A stretch of DNA of 35,151 nt from the NCBI GenBank assembly GCA_025459265.1, contig JALOQX010000019.1:1-35151 (forward strand), in the 5' to 3' direction. The notes under the pieces were generated by a model. That model saw only the letters and a list, made by a program, of their open reading frames with translations, did not search any database and was not told the DNA's origin. Of the stretch, positions 1-7,711 are shown one piece after another. This stretch comes from Pirellulaceae bacterium (lineage in GTDB: Bacteria > Planctomycetota > Planctomycetia > Pirellulales > Pirellulaceae). The first letter of the stretch is position 1. The number at the start of each line of letters is the position of its first letter. The translations under genes were made by a program, and so were the position numbers.

Positions 1-44
1 GGCACGCTAGTCCGGCCATCGACGAGGAAGGATGGTTGATCGCC

Positions 45-632
45 ATGTCAAGTAAAACTGTCTTTACAACGGGTGAAGCGGCCAAGATCTGCAAGGTCAG
101 CCAGCAGACGATCATTCGCTGCTTCGACAACGGGTCGCTCAAGGGGTTTCGAGTCCCTGGCAGCCGGTTCCGTCGCATTCCGCGCGACCAACTTTTCGCC
201 TTCATGCGGGACAACGGCATCCCGACCGACGCGTTGGAGAGCGGCAAGCGGAAAGTGCTGATCGTCGACGACGATGAGGAACTGGTTGAGTTGATGGCGG
301 ACGTGTTTGAGCGGGATGGTCGCTTTGACCTTCGATTGGCCAACAACGGTTTTGAAGCCGGCATGCTGGTCAAGGAATTCCGCCCGGACCTGGTCATCCT
401 GGACGTGATGCTCCCGGACATCAACGGCAAAGAGGTCTGTCAGCGGGTCCGCAGTGACAGCAGCCTGGAAGCGGTCAAGATCATCTGCATTTCGGGCATG
501 GTCGAGCAAGGCAAGGTGGCGGATCTGAAGGCGGCCGGTGCCGATGACTTCATGCACAAGCCCTTTACGGTGGATCGCCTGCTGGATCGGGCCTGTGACT
601 TGCTGGAGATCGAGCGGGCGCTGACGAGTTAG
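45..632 (+). CDS. HTH (excisionase/MerR-like) - receiver domain fusion response regulator
   Basis: About 195 residues. Residues 5-58 form a helix-turn-helix of the excisionase/MerR type (TGEAAKICKVSQQTI, then a wing ending RFRRIPRDQL). Residues 68-190 form a CheY-like receiver: acidic cluster VDDDEE, phospho-acceptor Asp120 in LILDVMLP-type context, switch Ser in ICISGM, and Lys in HKPF. The DNA-binding domain therefore precedes the receiver, the reverse of the usual order. Phosphorylation presumably alters DNA binding; the target is unknown. ATG 45 is preferred, with a GAGGAAGG-like site upstream; an in-frame TTG at 36 would add three residues but lies only 4 nt from that site. The stop TAG shares its G with the GTG of the histidine kinase, so this is probably a cognate pair. 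Family assignment is firm; function is inferred. Confidence 0.9.
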   Translation: MSSKTVFTTGEAAKICKVSQQTIIRCFDNGSLKGFRVPGSRFRRIPRDQLFAFMRDNGIPTDALESGKRKVLIVDDDEELVELMADVFERDGRFDLRLANNGFEAGMLVKEFRPDLVILDVMLPDINGKEVCQRVRSDSSLEAVKIICISGMVEQGKVADLKAAGADDFMHKPFTVDRLLDRACDLLEIERALTS

Positions 633-2188
633 TGCGCCTTCGATCGTGGGGTGAGCAGGTGAACAGGGCGCCGGCACACGATTGGGCTCGGTTGCCGCGC
701 CTGGGTTGTGGCCCGTCTGGATGGCGCCTGCCGCTGAGCGACTGCGCGGCGCTGGAACTTGCACAGGTGCTGGTGCTCGATACGCGCGGCGTGCAATTGC
801 GGCGGCTGCGACAGCTGCTGGCCGAGGATCCGCCGCTGGCATTGTGGACGGTCTGTCGCGCGGGGCGCGAGAGCGCGTGGCAGCCGCGCAGCCTGGAGGA
901 TGTGGCAACCTGGTTGGCCGACCACGTGTCGCAAGCGTTGCAGTGGACCAGTCTCGATGCGGTCAGTCCAGATCGCGTGCGGCGGGCTGTTCCGGTTCGC
1001 TGGCGTGAGTTGGCCGCCGATTCCGTGGCGGTGGCGCATCTGGCGGCGCATCAGGCGTCGGACGCCCCTCAGGCTGCCGAAGCTTACTTGTTGGGAATGC
1101 TCCACAACACCGTCGCGTGGCTGCACAGTTGTGGCCCCCGCATCTCGCCGCGGAAGTCGGACGCGGGCTGCCTGCCGGGCTGGCTGGCGGGTCTGCTCCG
1201 CGAGAAGTCCCGCTCAGCCGGGCTCGAGTCGGTACCCGCCGTGGCGCGGGGCATTGCGCTGTGGCGTGCGGCCGGTCGTCGCGGCCGCCGCGTCGGTCCG
1301 GTGGATTTGGGCGTCGTGTCGCGTGTACGTCGCAGGTGGCAGCTCCGCAGCCCCGGAGATGACGCCGCGACGTGGTTTCTGCCGCGGTTGACCGACAGTC
1401 TCCGCCGCCTGGCAGATCTTGAGGAGCGGTTCCACCAGACGTTGGAAACCGAGAAGCTGGCGGCGATGGGCGAACTGGCCTACGGAGCCAGCCACGAAAT
1501 CAACAATCCGCTGGCCAACGTTTCGACGCGCGCCCAGGCCATGTTGGCTCAGGAGTCGGATCCGGAGAAGCGGAGAATGCTGGCCACGATCTGCGCCCAG
1601 GCGTTTCGGGCCCACGAGATGATAGCGGACCTGATGCTCTTTGCGCGCCCCCCAGCACTGGAGTACCAGACGCTCGACCTCGTCCGGCTGGTCGAAGACG
1701 TGATCTCCGAGTTGCACGACGACGCACGCGCACAGGGCTCGCACGTCGTGCGCGAGGGCGAGGAGGCGGAAGTGCTGGCCGACGTGGACGCCACGCAGCT
1801 GGGCATGGCCGTACGCGCCGTCTGCGTCAACGCACTCGAAGCGCTGGTCGCCGAAGGCGAAGTGACCGTGCGGGTCGATCGCATCGCCGCACCCGATCCG
1901 ACAGCCGACGCCTGGGCACGGATCACGATTTGCGATACCGCACCGGGTATCCCGCCGGCCGTCCGTCGGCACCTGTTCGACCCGTTCTTCTCCGGACGGG
2001 AAGCCGGACGGGGATTGGGCATGGGCCTGGCCAAATGCTGGCGTGCCGTGACACTTCACGGAGGGCGCATCGAAGTCGCCGACCGGAAACCGCGTGGCAC
2101 CGTGTTCCGCATCGAGCTTCCTCTCCGCCGCGCGCACGCCGCCAGCGAGAGCGCGCAAGCTGTTCCCGCATCGGCGCTGGAACGCTGA
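632..2188 (+). CDS. HDOD-domain sensor histidine kinase
   Basis: 518 residues, cytoplasmic with no clear membrane helix. The N-terminal half, roughly residues 60-250, resembles an HDOD domain (DPPLALWTV, and AEAYLLGMLHNTVAWL in the region where HD-type proteins carry LLHD). A short linker helix follows (LEERFHQTLETEKLAAMGELA). The kinase core has an H-box SHEINNPLA with phospho-acceptor His288, an N-box VCVNALEALV, a G1 box DTAPGIP, an F box FDPFF and a G2 box GRGLGMGLAKC. It should autophosphorylate and pass phosphate to the HTH-receiver protein encoded immediately upstream, whose stop codon overlaps its GTG start by one base. An in-frame GTG at 659 is an alternative start. The HDOD part is recognised from pattern only and may have lost metal ligands. 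The input signal is not evident. Confidence 0.9.
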   Translation: MRLRSWGEQVNRAPAHDWARLPRLGCGPSGWRLPLSDCAALELAQVLVLDTRGVQLRRLRQLLAEDPPLALWTVCRAGRESAWQPRSLEDVATWLADHVSQALQWTSLDAVSPDRVRRAVPVRWRELAADSVAVAHLAAHQASDAPQAAEAYLLGMLHNTVAWLHSCGPRISPRKSDAGCLPGWLAGLLREKSRSAGLESVPAVARGIALWRAAGRRGRRVGPVDLGVVSRVRRRWQLRSPGDDAATWFLPRLTDSLRRLADLEERFHQTLETEKLAAMGELAYGASHEINNPLANVSTRAQAMLAQESDPEKRRMLATICAQAFRAHEMIADLMLFARPPALEYQTLDLVRLVEDVISELHDDARAQGSHVVREGEEAEVLADVDATQLGMAVRAVCVNALEALVAEGEVTVRVDRIAAPDPTADAWARITICDTAPGIPPAVRRHLFDPFFSGREAGRGLGMGLAKCWRAVTLHGGRIEVADRKPRGTVFRIELPLRRAHAASESAQAVPASALER

Positions 2189-2204
2189 TGTCGCATCGGC
2201 AAGA

Positions 2205-2226
2205 CGCGTTGTAAGAATTACACGCG
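2205..2226. promoter_or_regulatory. Operator-like palindrome
   Basis: TGTAA-GAA-TTACA is a perfect inverted repeat at 2210-2222. It is flanked by CGCG on both sides (2205-2208 and 2223-2226), extending the symmetry with one unpaired T at 2209. It lies 17 bases after the kinase stop and about 150 bases before the secreted-protein gene. It could be a transcription-factor site, possibly for the regulator encoded at 45-632; that link is inference. Confidence 0.35.
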
Positions 2227-2376
2227 CCGCCACGTTCGTGCCGGGTCCGCACGCTCCGCGCCCGGTGAAGGCCCTGCGTCCAGCCCCCGACGGCCGTTGG
2301 CACGCGAAGTGCACCTGATGCGCTACGCCGAACGGATCGCCAAGTCATCCCGCATGGTCAAGAGAAGGAGCACCCC

Positions 2377-2796
2377 ATGACCCGAATACTCGTCCCGTCC
2401 ATCATCCTGGCCGGCACAGCAGCCTCCATGTTCTGTCCCCAGGCACGGGCTGATCAGAATCCGTACGAGACTCTGCAGCCCATCGTGCTGACCGATCTGC
2501 CGATGGCCTGCACCAGTCCCGCACGGTTAACGCAGCCCATGACTTCGACGGATCTGATGCCACTGCCTGTCGGCGCTCAGTGGCGCGGGTATGCACCAGC
2601 CACCGTGGCGCCGATTGTGGAATACCGCATGTCCGCGCCCGTGGTGCCATCTGGCGGGGCCATGGAGACACTGCGACCGATCGTCGCGCCGAGCGTACCG
2701 AGCGGGTACGTTGTCGGCCGCGGCCTGTTGGGACAGCCGAAACTCTACAAGCCAGGACAGCCGATGCGGAATTTCCTGCGGTACCTCAGTCCGTGA
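2377..2796 (+). CDS. Small secreted protein of unknown function
   Basis: 139 residues. A classical signal peptide spans residues 1-25 (MTRILVPSIILAGTAAS..., cleavage expected after ARA). The mature part is rich in Pro, Val and Ser. It holds a degenerate internal repeat: ETLQPIV near residue 31 and ETLRPIV near residue 99, each followed by Leu/Pro-rich text. It ends GQPKLYKPGQPMRNFLRYLSP, a common style for small planctomycete exported proteins. The start is supported by AGAAGGAG placed 8-9 bases before ATG 2377. It lies alone, downstream of the two-component pair and after a palindrome at 2205-2226. No enzymatic motif was recognised. An extracytoplasmic or wall-associated role is inferred from the signal peptide only. 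Confidence 0.75.
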   Translation: MTRILVPSIILAGTAASMFCPQARADQNPYETLQPIVLTDLPMACTSPARLTQPMTSTDLMPLPVGAQWRGYAPATVAPIVEYRMSAPVVPSGGAMETLRPIVAPSVPSGYVVGRGLLGQPKLYKPGQPMRNFLRYLSP

Positions 2797-2848
2797 TCGG
2801 GCCGGGACGGACTACCGCACAGGGCGCGGCCGGGAGACAAGAAAAAAA

Positions 2849-2922
2849 GAGAGGCCGACTATCTGGCCGACGAGGGGCAGAATCGTCGAGCCAAACAAGC
2901 CAGCCTCTCCGTTTCTTCTCTC
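2849..2922 (+). terminator. Candidate nested-hairpin terminator
   Basis: Outer stem GAGAGGC (2849-2855) pairs with GCCTCTC (2903-2909). Inside it TGGC (2864-2867) pairs with GCCA (2890-2893), and GACGA (2869-2873) pairs with TCGTC (2883-2887). A pyrimidine-rich, T-containing tail (CGTTTCTTCTCTC) follows. The position, 53 bases after the secreted-protein stop, fits termination of that gene. The rest of the sequence to the repeat array shows no gene. Confidence 0.4.
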
Positions 2923-3126
2923 GGTCGCCCCAATTCCTGACAGCACCAACGGAATCGCATTCTATTCTGTCTCGTTTGCCGTGCAAGCCGCAGGGGCGAG
3001 AAGAAATCTCAGTTCGGCCAATTCGCGGGCGACGCGTCAGCAGGTAACGGTGGCGCAGAATCTGCGGGGGGGTGTCCGTTGTTTGTCGCAGTCTCCCCCG
3101 GCAGCGCGGCTCGGCGGGAGCACGGC

Positions 3127-3278
3127 GGCTCGGCAGGAGCCTCGCCCTCCCTGAGTCGCCGCACCCTCCCTTCATGGCGCCGCGGCTCGGCAGGAGCCTC
3201 GCCCTCCCTGTGTCGCCTCGCCCTCCCTGTTCCGCCTCGCCCTCCCTGTTCCGCCTCGCCCTCCCTGTGTCGCCTCGG
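3127..3278. repeat. Tandem/dispersed GC-rich repeat array (GEAPAEP-type)
   Basis: Two identical 27-base copies begin with GGCTCGGCAGGAGCC at 3127-3153 and 3184-3210. A degenerate partial copy lies just upstream near 3107. They continue into a 19-base tandem unit, CTGTGTCGCCTCGCCCTCC and a variant with TTCC, at 3208-3226, 3227-3245 and 3246-3264, with a broken fourth copy to 3278. Read on the minus strand in one frame, the long copy gives REGEAPAEP. That peptide is familiar from spurious small ORFs in planctomycete genomes, so it is probably a dispersed noncoding repeat. It lies between the convergent secreted-protein gene and ispH. Confidence 0.8.
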
Positions 3279-3292
3279 CCGAGACGCGCGAT

Positions 3293-4243
3293 TCATGTCG
3301 GTTCGGCGCTGTCCGCGCGGATCCGCAGTTCGCGTGGCAATGGAAAGGTCACATGTTCTTCCTGCAGGCTGCGCCGCTCAACCGTGGCCTGATAGCGGTC
3401 ACACAGGTACGCCAGGCACTGGTCGACAATCGATTCCGGTGCGCTCGCGCCGGCCGTGACCAACACAGTCTGCTTCCCCTCCAGCCACTCGGCACGGATG
3501 TCGTCGGCCTGATCAATCAGATAGGCCTCGATGCCGGACTCGGCGGCCAGTTCCTGAAGGCGGCGGCTGTTGGAGCTGTTCTGGCTGCCGACGACCAGGA
3601 CCACATCCGCGTCGCGGGCCAACACGCGCACCGCCTCTTGCCGGTTCTGGGTCGCGTAACAGATATCATCGCGTGGTGGTCCGACCACCTGCGGATACCG
3701 TGCTCGCAGTCGCTCAATGATCCGACTCGCGTCGTCGACACTGAGCGTCGTTTGAGTCAGATACGCGATCTTCGCATCACGGGGCAGGTCGAGCCGTTCG
3801 ACATCCTCTGGGCTTTCCACGAGTCGGGTGGCCGCCGGAGCTTCGCCCATGGTCCCGATCACTTCATCGTGCCCCGCGTGCCCGATCAGGACGATGGTGT
3901 AACCTTCGCGTGCGAACCGCACAGCCTCCCGGTGGACCTTGGTCACCAGCGGGCACGTGGCGTCGATGGCGCGGAGCCGCCGTTGGCGGGCGACTCGCCG
4001 CACGTCCGGCGCGACCCCGTGCGCGGAAAACAACACCGTCTGGCCTTCCGGGACCTCCTCCAAGTCGGCCACGAACACCGCGCCCTTGGCGCGGAACGAA
4101 TCCACAACGTGTTTGTTGTGCACAATCTCATGAAACACGTAGATCGGCGTGCCGAAGAGATCGATCGCCAGTTCGAGGCTGTCGACCGCCATATTCACGC
4201 CGGCGCAGAACCCTCGCGGACTGGCCAGAATGACCCGCAGCAT
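3293..4243 (-). CDS. ispH: 4-hydroxy-3-methylbut-2-enyl diphosphate reductase
   Basis: 316 residues. This iron-sulfur enzyme catalyses the last step of the MEP pathway, reducing HMBPP to IPP and DMAPP. All three cluster cysteines are visible: Cys13 in RGFCAGVN, Cys97 in DATCPLVTKVH and Cys195 in DDICYATQNRQ. The catalytic Glu127 is in GHDEVIGT, and the substrate-binding VGSQNSSNS is present. An open frame continues upstream to 4588, but the family begins at MLRVILASPRGFCAGV and GGGAG-like sequence precedes ATG 4243, so the longer start was rejected. It is divergent from hpnC across 158 bases. Its product feeds prenyl diphosphate synthesis, so the location beside the squalene and hopanoid genes is metabolically coherent. 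Length and motifs are normal. Confidence 0.97.
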   Translation of the reverse strand: MLRVILASPRGFCAGVNMAVDSLELAIDLFGTPIYVFHEIVHNKHVVDSFRAKGAVFVADLEEVPEGQTVLFSAHGVAPDVRRVARQRRLRAIDATCPLVTKVHREAVRFAREGYTIVLIGHAGHDEVIGTMGEAPAATRLVESPEDVERLDLPRDAKIAYLTQTTLSVDDASRIIERLRARYPQVVGPPRDDICYATQNRQEAVRVLARDADVVLVVGSQNSSNSRRLQELAAESGIEAYLIDQADDIRAEWLEGKQTVLVTAGASAPESIVDQCLAYLCDRYQATVERRSLQEEHVTFPLPRELRIRADSAEPT

Positions 4244-4401
4244 AATCCCGCTCCCGTTGCCTCGATGCGCCCCGCGGCGCGACTCCGCCTGACTAATCGC
4301 CGGGCCCGCCCGTCGCTCGACCTCCCCGCCGCGTATGGTATGGTAGTGCCTGCTGGCGCAACCGCCCAGCGCAGGAGATCCCCGGAGCACATCTGGCCGC
4401 C
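4244..4401. promoter_or_regulatory. Divergent ispH/hpnC intergenic region
   Basis: This 158-base gap separates divergent starts and must hold promoters for both. TATGGTAT near 4333-4342 is the only A/T-rich patch and could serve as a -10 element for hpnC, but no matching -35 is convincing. No riboswitch or strong palindrome was seen. Confidence 0.35.
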
Positions 4402-5331
4402 ATGTCACGCGCATTTGCTGCTCAGTTGCGAAGGTACGGGCCGGAGGGGGCGGACCATCCCGCCCCGACGCTCCGGCAGGCGCGGGCCTACTGCCGGCGG
4501 CTGGCCTTGACGCACTACGAGAACTTCCTGGTCGCCACGCTGGCGGTTCCCGCGCATCTGCGCCCGCATTTTCACAGCATTTACGCATTTTGCCGGTGGG
4601 CCGACGATCTGGCCGATGAGATTCCGGACCCGCAGCAGAGCCTCGCCCTGCTCGACTGGTGGGAACAGCAACTCCTCGCGTGTTATCGCGGCCATCCCGT
4701 GCATCCGGTCATGGTGGCGCTGCAGGACACGATCCGCACGATGGCGATCCCTCCGGACCCGTTTGAGCGACTGATCACGGCGTTTCGGCAGGACCAATGC
4801 GTGCGGCGCTACGAGACATTTGCCGAGTTATCCGCCTATTGCCGGTGCTCAGCCAATCCGGTTGGCGAGTTGGTCCTGTACGTGGGCCGTTGTCATACGC
4901 CGGCCCATCTGGCCTACGCGGACCAGGTCTGCACCGGATTGCAGCTGGCGAACTTCTGTCAGGATGTCGCCGAGGATCGTCGGCGCGGCCGCCTCTACCT
5001 GCCCGCCGCGGAACTGCGGCAGTTTGGCGTCTCGGAAGAGGCACTCGCTTGTCCCTCGGCCGGCCAGGCTGTGCGGGCGCTGCTCGAGTTCCAGGTTGCG
5101 CGGGCCGAGCAGCTATTGCGGGAGGGTGCGCCGCTGACTCACCTGGTCCCGCGCTGGCTGGCAGTCGATGTCGAGCTTTTCGTGCGCGGCGGACTGGCCA
5201 TCCTGGACACGATCCGACAATTGGACTTCGACGTGTTGGCACGCCGTCCTACAGTGAGTCGCTGGCGGCAGGCGCGTCTGTTCCTGGCGGCGAAGTTCGG
5301 CAGCAGCCGCAGTGAGTGGCCGGTACCATGA
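4402..5331 (+). CDS. hpnC: Squalene synthase-like HpnC (hydroxysqualene synthase)
   Basis: 309 residues, trans-isoprenyl diphosphate synthase head-to-head fold (squalene/phytoene synthase family). The first Asp-rich motif is WADDLADE with Asp68, Asp69 and Asp72. The second is NFCQDVAEDRRRGRLYLP. HPVMVAL and the RYETFAEL-to-CRCSANPVGEL segment are typical of HpnC. In the HpnCDE route HpnD makes presqualene diphosphate from two farnesyl diphosphates, HpnC converts it to hydroxysqualene, and HpnE reduces that to squalene. The HpnC rather than HpnD assignment comes from gene order and from the N-terminus YCRRLALTHYENFLVAT. Its TGA overlaps the hpnD ATG in an ATGA junction, indicating translational coupling. 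Divergent from ispH. Confidence 0.93.
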   Translation: MSRAFAAQLRRYGPEGADHPAPTLRQARAYCRRLALTHYENFLVATLAVPAHLRPHFHSIYAFCRWADDLADEIPDPQQSLALLDWWEQQLLACYRGHPVHPVMVALQDTIRTMAIPPDPFERLITAFRQDQCVRRYETFAELSAYCRCSANPVGELVLYVGRCHTPAHLAYADQVCTGLQLANFCQDVAEDRRRGRLYLPAAELRQFGVSEEALACPSAGQAVRALLEFQVARAEQLLREGAPLTHLVPRWLAVDVELFVRGGLAILDTIRQLDFDVLARRPTVSRWRQARLFLAAKFGSSRSEWPVP

Positions 5332-6209
5332 ACGTCGACCTGGATTACAGCTATCAAGCGTGCGAAGCGGTCGCGCGGAAGGCTGCGTCGAATTTCGTCT
5401 GGTGCTTCCAGCTGCTCCCCCGCCCCCAGCGGAATGCCCTGTATGCGCTGTACGCGTTTGCACGGCACGCGGACGATCTGGGCGACAGCCCGCTGCCCGC
5501 GTCCGTGCGGCGTGACGCGCTGGCCGCGTGGCGTCGGCAGCTCGAAGAAGCCCTGGCCGGTCGCTGCCGGGACGCGACCCTGCCTGCGCTCGTGCATGCC
5601 GTCCACGCCTTCGCCGTGCCGGAGCAGTACTTGTTTGACATCCTCGACGGAGTGGAGATGGACCTCGAGCCACGTGGCTTCGACACATTCGAGGCGCTGC
5701 GGGTCTACTGCAGCCGTGTCGCGGCGTCCGTCGGATTGGCCTGCCTGCATATCTGGGGTTTTGCTGACGGCGACGACCGCGTCGCGGTCCCCTTGGCCAT
5801 CGAGCGGGGCGTCGCGTTCCAGCTGACCAACATCCTTCGCGATCTGCGTCAGGACGCGCAGTGCGGGCGCGTGTACCTGCCGCGCCAAGACCTGCATCGC
5901 TTCGACTGCCCACCGGATGCGCTGCAGGATCCGGGTGGATCGGAGTCAACGCGGGCGCTGCTGCGGTTTGAAATCGCCCGGGCCGAGTCCCTGTACCGCA
6001 GCTCGCGCGGACTGGCGGCACTGGTCCACCCGGCCGGGCGGCGCATGTTGAACCTGATGACGGGCACCTACTGGCACCTGCTCCAGCGGATCCGCCGTTC
6101 TGCCGAGTCGGGGCCGGTTGAGTCACCTCGGCTGACACTCGCCACACGCCTGCACATTCTGCATTCGTCGCTGTGCCCCTGGGGTCGCGTCTGCCGCGAG
6201 CGGTTCTGA
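5328..6209 (+). CDS. hpnD: Presqualene diphosphate synthase HpnD
   Basis: 293 residues, second squalene/phytoene synthase paralog. It opens SYQACEAVARKAASNFVWCFQLLP, close to the HpnD signature. The first Asp motif is HADDLGD (Asp49, Asp50, Asp53); the second, LRDLRQDAQCGRVYLPR, retains the spacing of the family. HpnD condenses two farnesyl diphosphates to presqualene diphosphate. A GTG at 5316 would add four residues, but ATG 5328, overlapping the hpnC stop by 4 nt, is more natural. The C-terminus is unremarkable. It converges on hpnE with only 5 bases between stops, so the hopanoid genes form two units meeting tail to tail, with no room for an ordinary terminator. Confidence 0.93.
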   Translation: MNVDLDYSYQACEAVARKAASNFVWCFQLLPRPQRNALYALYAFARHADDLGDSPLPASVRRDALAAWRRQLEEALAGRCRDATLPALVHAVHAFAVPEQYLFDILDGVEMDLEPRGFDTFEALRVYCSRVAASVGLACLHIWGFADGDDRVAVPLAIERGVAFQLTNILRDLRQDAQCGRVYLPRQDLHRFDCPPDALQDPGGSESTRALLRFEIARAESLYRSSRGLAALVHPAGRRMLNLMTGTYWHLLQRIRRSAESGPVESPRLTLATRLHILHSSLCPWGRVCRERF

Positions 6210-6214
6210 CCGCG

Positions 6215-7648
6215 TCACGGGGCGAACGTCTGCTGGCCGATCCACCAGCGAACCAGGCAGCCGCGCGGCAATTCGCGGACCGGTGGCGGGGTTGGCAGGC
6301 CCAGCGACGTCAGGACGCGGTGGGCCGCCCCATACCCGCTGCGCACGGCACCCTCCATCGTGGCCGGCCAGCCCGTCCGGGTCCAATCCCCAGCCAGGTA
6401 CAGCCAGGGCACGGCCGTCGCCTGATCCGGTCGCGCCGACGCGGCACCGGGCGACATCGAAAACACCGCTTCACGCTGGGTGATCAGTCGCCAGCGGATC
6501 AGGCGCGCATCCGCCACGGCCGGCCACACGGCGCGCAGATCGGCCAGCACGATGGCCAGCACGTCGGCCGCGCCCCGCGCGGCCAGGTCGCGCGACGCAC
6601 TGATGACCACCTGATAATGGTGTCCCGCGGCCGCCGTCACGTCGCCTTCGTCGGTCGCGGTGCGATGGAACAACCACTGACTCTGCCGTCCGACCAGCAC
6701 GGCATGCCGCAGAGGCGTGAAAGGCCGGTCGAACCAGAGGTGCACGGCGCTGATCGGCACTGGCTCCAGCCGGGACGCTGCCACGAGTTCCGGAACGAGT
6801 TGGACGGTCGATTCCTCCAGGAGTTCTCGCGTCTGGCGCCACGGCACCGCCAGCACCACGCGGTCGAAGACCTGCGACAGGCCATCGCCCCACACCAGTT
6901 GCGGTCGCCCGTGCGCGTCTGCGGCCACCCGCCGGATGCGCGCACCGCGGTGCAGTCGCACCTGGTACCCGCTCAGATGCTCGGGCACCAGCTGGTCGTA
7001 CAGTTCGGCCAGTGACACAACCGGCAGCAACACTTCGTACGCGCTGCGATGTGCCAGAAATCCCTCCACAAAGACCTGTCGCGCCGCGGCGACGGCCATG
7101 CGGTCCAGCGTCTCGCTCAGGGCGCTGACCAACACGGGCGCCCAGAAAAGGTCCATGGCCCGCGGCGACTGGCGATGCCGCACGAGCCAAGCGCGCATCG
7201 AGTTTGTTTCGTCCGCGGCGTGGCCCGCCTGCCGTGCCAGCTGCAGCAGCGCCGTCGCGATCCGATACCGCTCCCGCCGGGAAAGATAGCGGAGTCGTCC
7301 AAGCGACGGCGCCAGATGGAGCGGCGCCGGCCACAGCGGCGCTGCGTGCACGTCCACGCGGCTGCTGCGGGGTCCGAAGAAATGCAGCGTCCCATCACGG
7401 CGCAACCCAGCGGCGATCCCGGTGCGATGCGCAAAGTCGAGGTAATGGGTGCAGCAACCCATGGCGACGTGTTGACAGTGGTCGACCCACTGCTGGCTCG
7501 GCGCGTCCCAATACGAACCGGCACGACCTCCCAGTCGTCGGCGCGCTTCGAACACCTCGACGTGGACCGGCTGGCCGCACAGGCGCACAGCCGCGGCCAG
7601 CCCCGCTATGCCTCCTCCCACGATGGCAACTCGCGGCCACTGCACCAT
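6215..7648 (-). CDS. hpnE: Hydroxysqualene dehydroxylase HpnE (FAD amine-oxidase family)
   Basis: 477 residues. The N-terminal dinucleotide-binding fold is VAIVGGGIAGLAAAVRL followed by EVFEARRRLGGRAGSY, as in phytoene desaturase-like flavoproteins. WVDHCQHVAMGCCTHYLDF is a strong HpnE-type segment, and the C-terminal FAD motif PWLYLAGDWTRTGWPATMEGAVRSGYGAA is intact. HpnE reduces hydroxysqualene to squalene. The start at ATG 7648 has GAGGAAG 5 bases upstream. It is the last gene of the leftward run shc-hpnH-hpnG-hpnE, 63 bases after hpnG. With HpnC and HpnD encoded on the other strand, the window carries the complete farnesyl-PP to squalene route, so no eukaryotic-type squalene synthase is needed. 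Confidence 0.93.
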   Translation of the reverse strand: MVQWPRVAIVGGGIAGLAAAVRLCGQPVHVEVFEARRRLGGRAGSYWDAPSQQWVDHCQHVAMGCCTHYLDFAHRTGIAAGLRRDGTLHFFGPRSSRVDVHAAPLWPAPLHLAPSLGRLRYLSRRERYRIATALLQLARQAGHAADETNSMRAWLVRHRQSPRAMDLFWAPVLVSALSETLDRMAVAAARQVFVEGFLAHRSAYEVLLPVVSLAELYDQLVPEHLSGYQVRLHRGARIRRVAADAHGRPQLVWGDGLSQVFDRVVLAVPWRQTRELLEESTVQLVPELVAASRLEPVPISAVHLWFDRPFTPLRHAVLVGRQSQWLFHRTATDEGDVTAAAGHHYQVVISASRDLAARGAADVLAIVLADLRAVWPAVADARLIRWRLITQREAVFSMSPGAASARPDQATAVPWLYLAGDWTRTGWPATMEGAVRSGYGAAHRVLTSLGLPTPPPVRELPRGCLVRWWIGQQTFAP

Positions 7649-7711
7649 GCGTCTTCCTCGGAACAGATCTTGGAACGCGCCTCCTCCGCGATGGCCGCAC
7701 CGCCCGCGGCG

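Noticed and set aside
3208-3278. Tandem repeats considered as a CRISPR array
   Set aside because: Units are adjacent with no unique spacers, lengths are 19 bases, and no cas genes are near.
3293-4588. N-terminally extended ispH reading frame of 431 residues
   Set aside because: The extra 115 residues are low-complexity, lack IspH similarity and overlap hpnC; the family start MLRVILASPRGFCAGV at 4243 has a suitable ribosome site.
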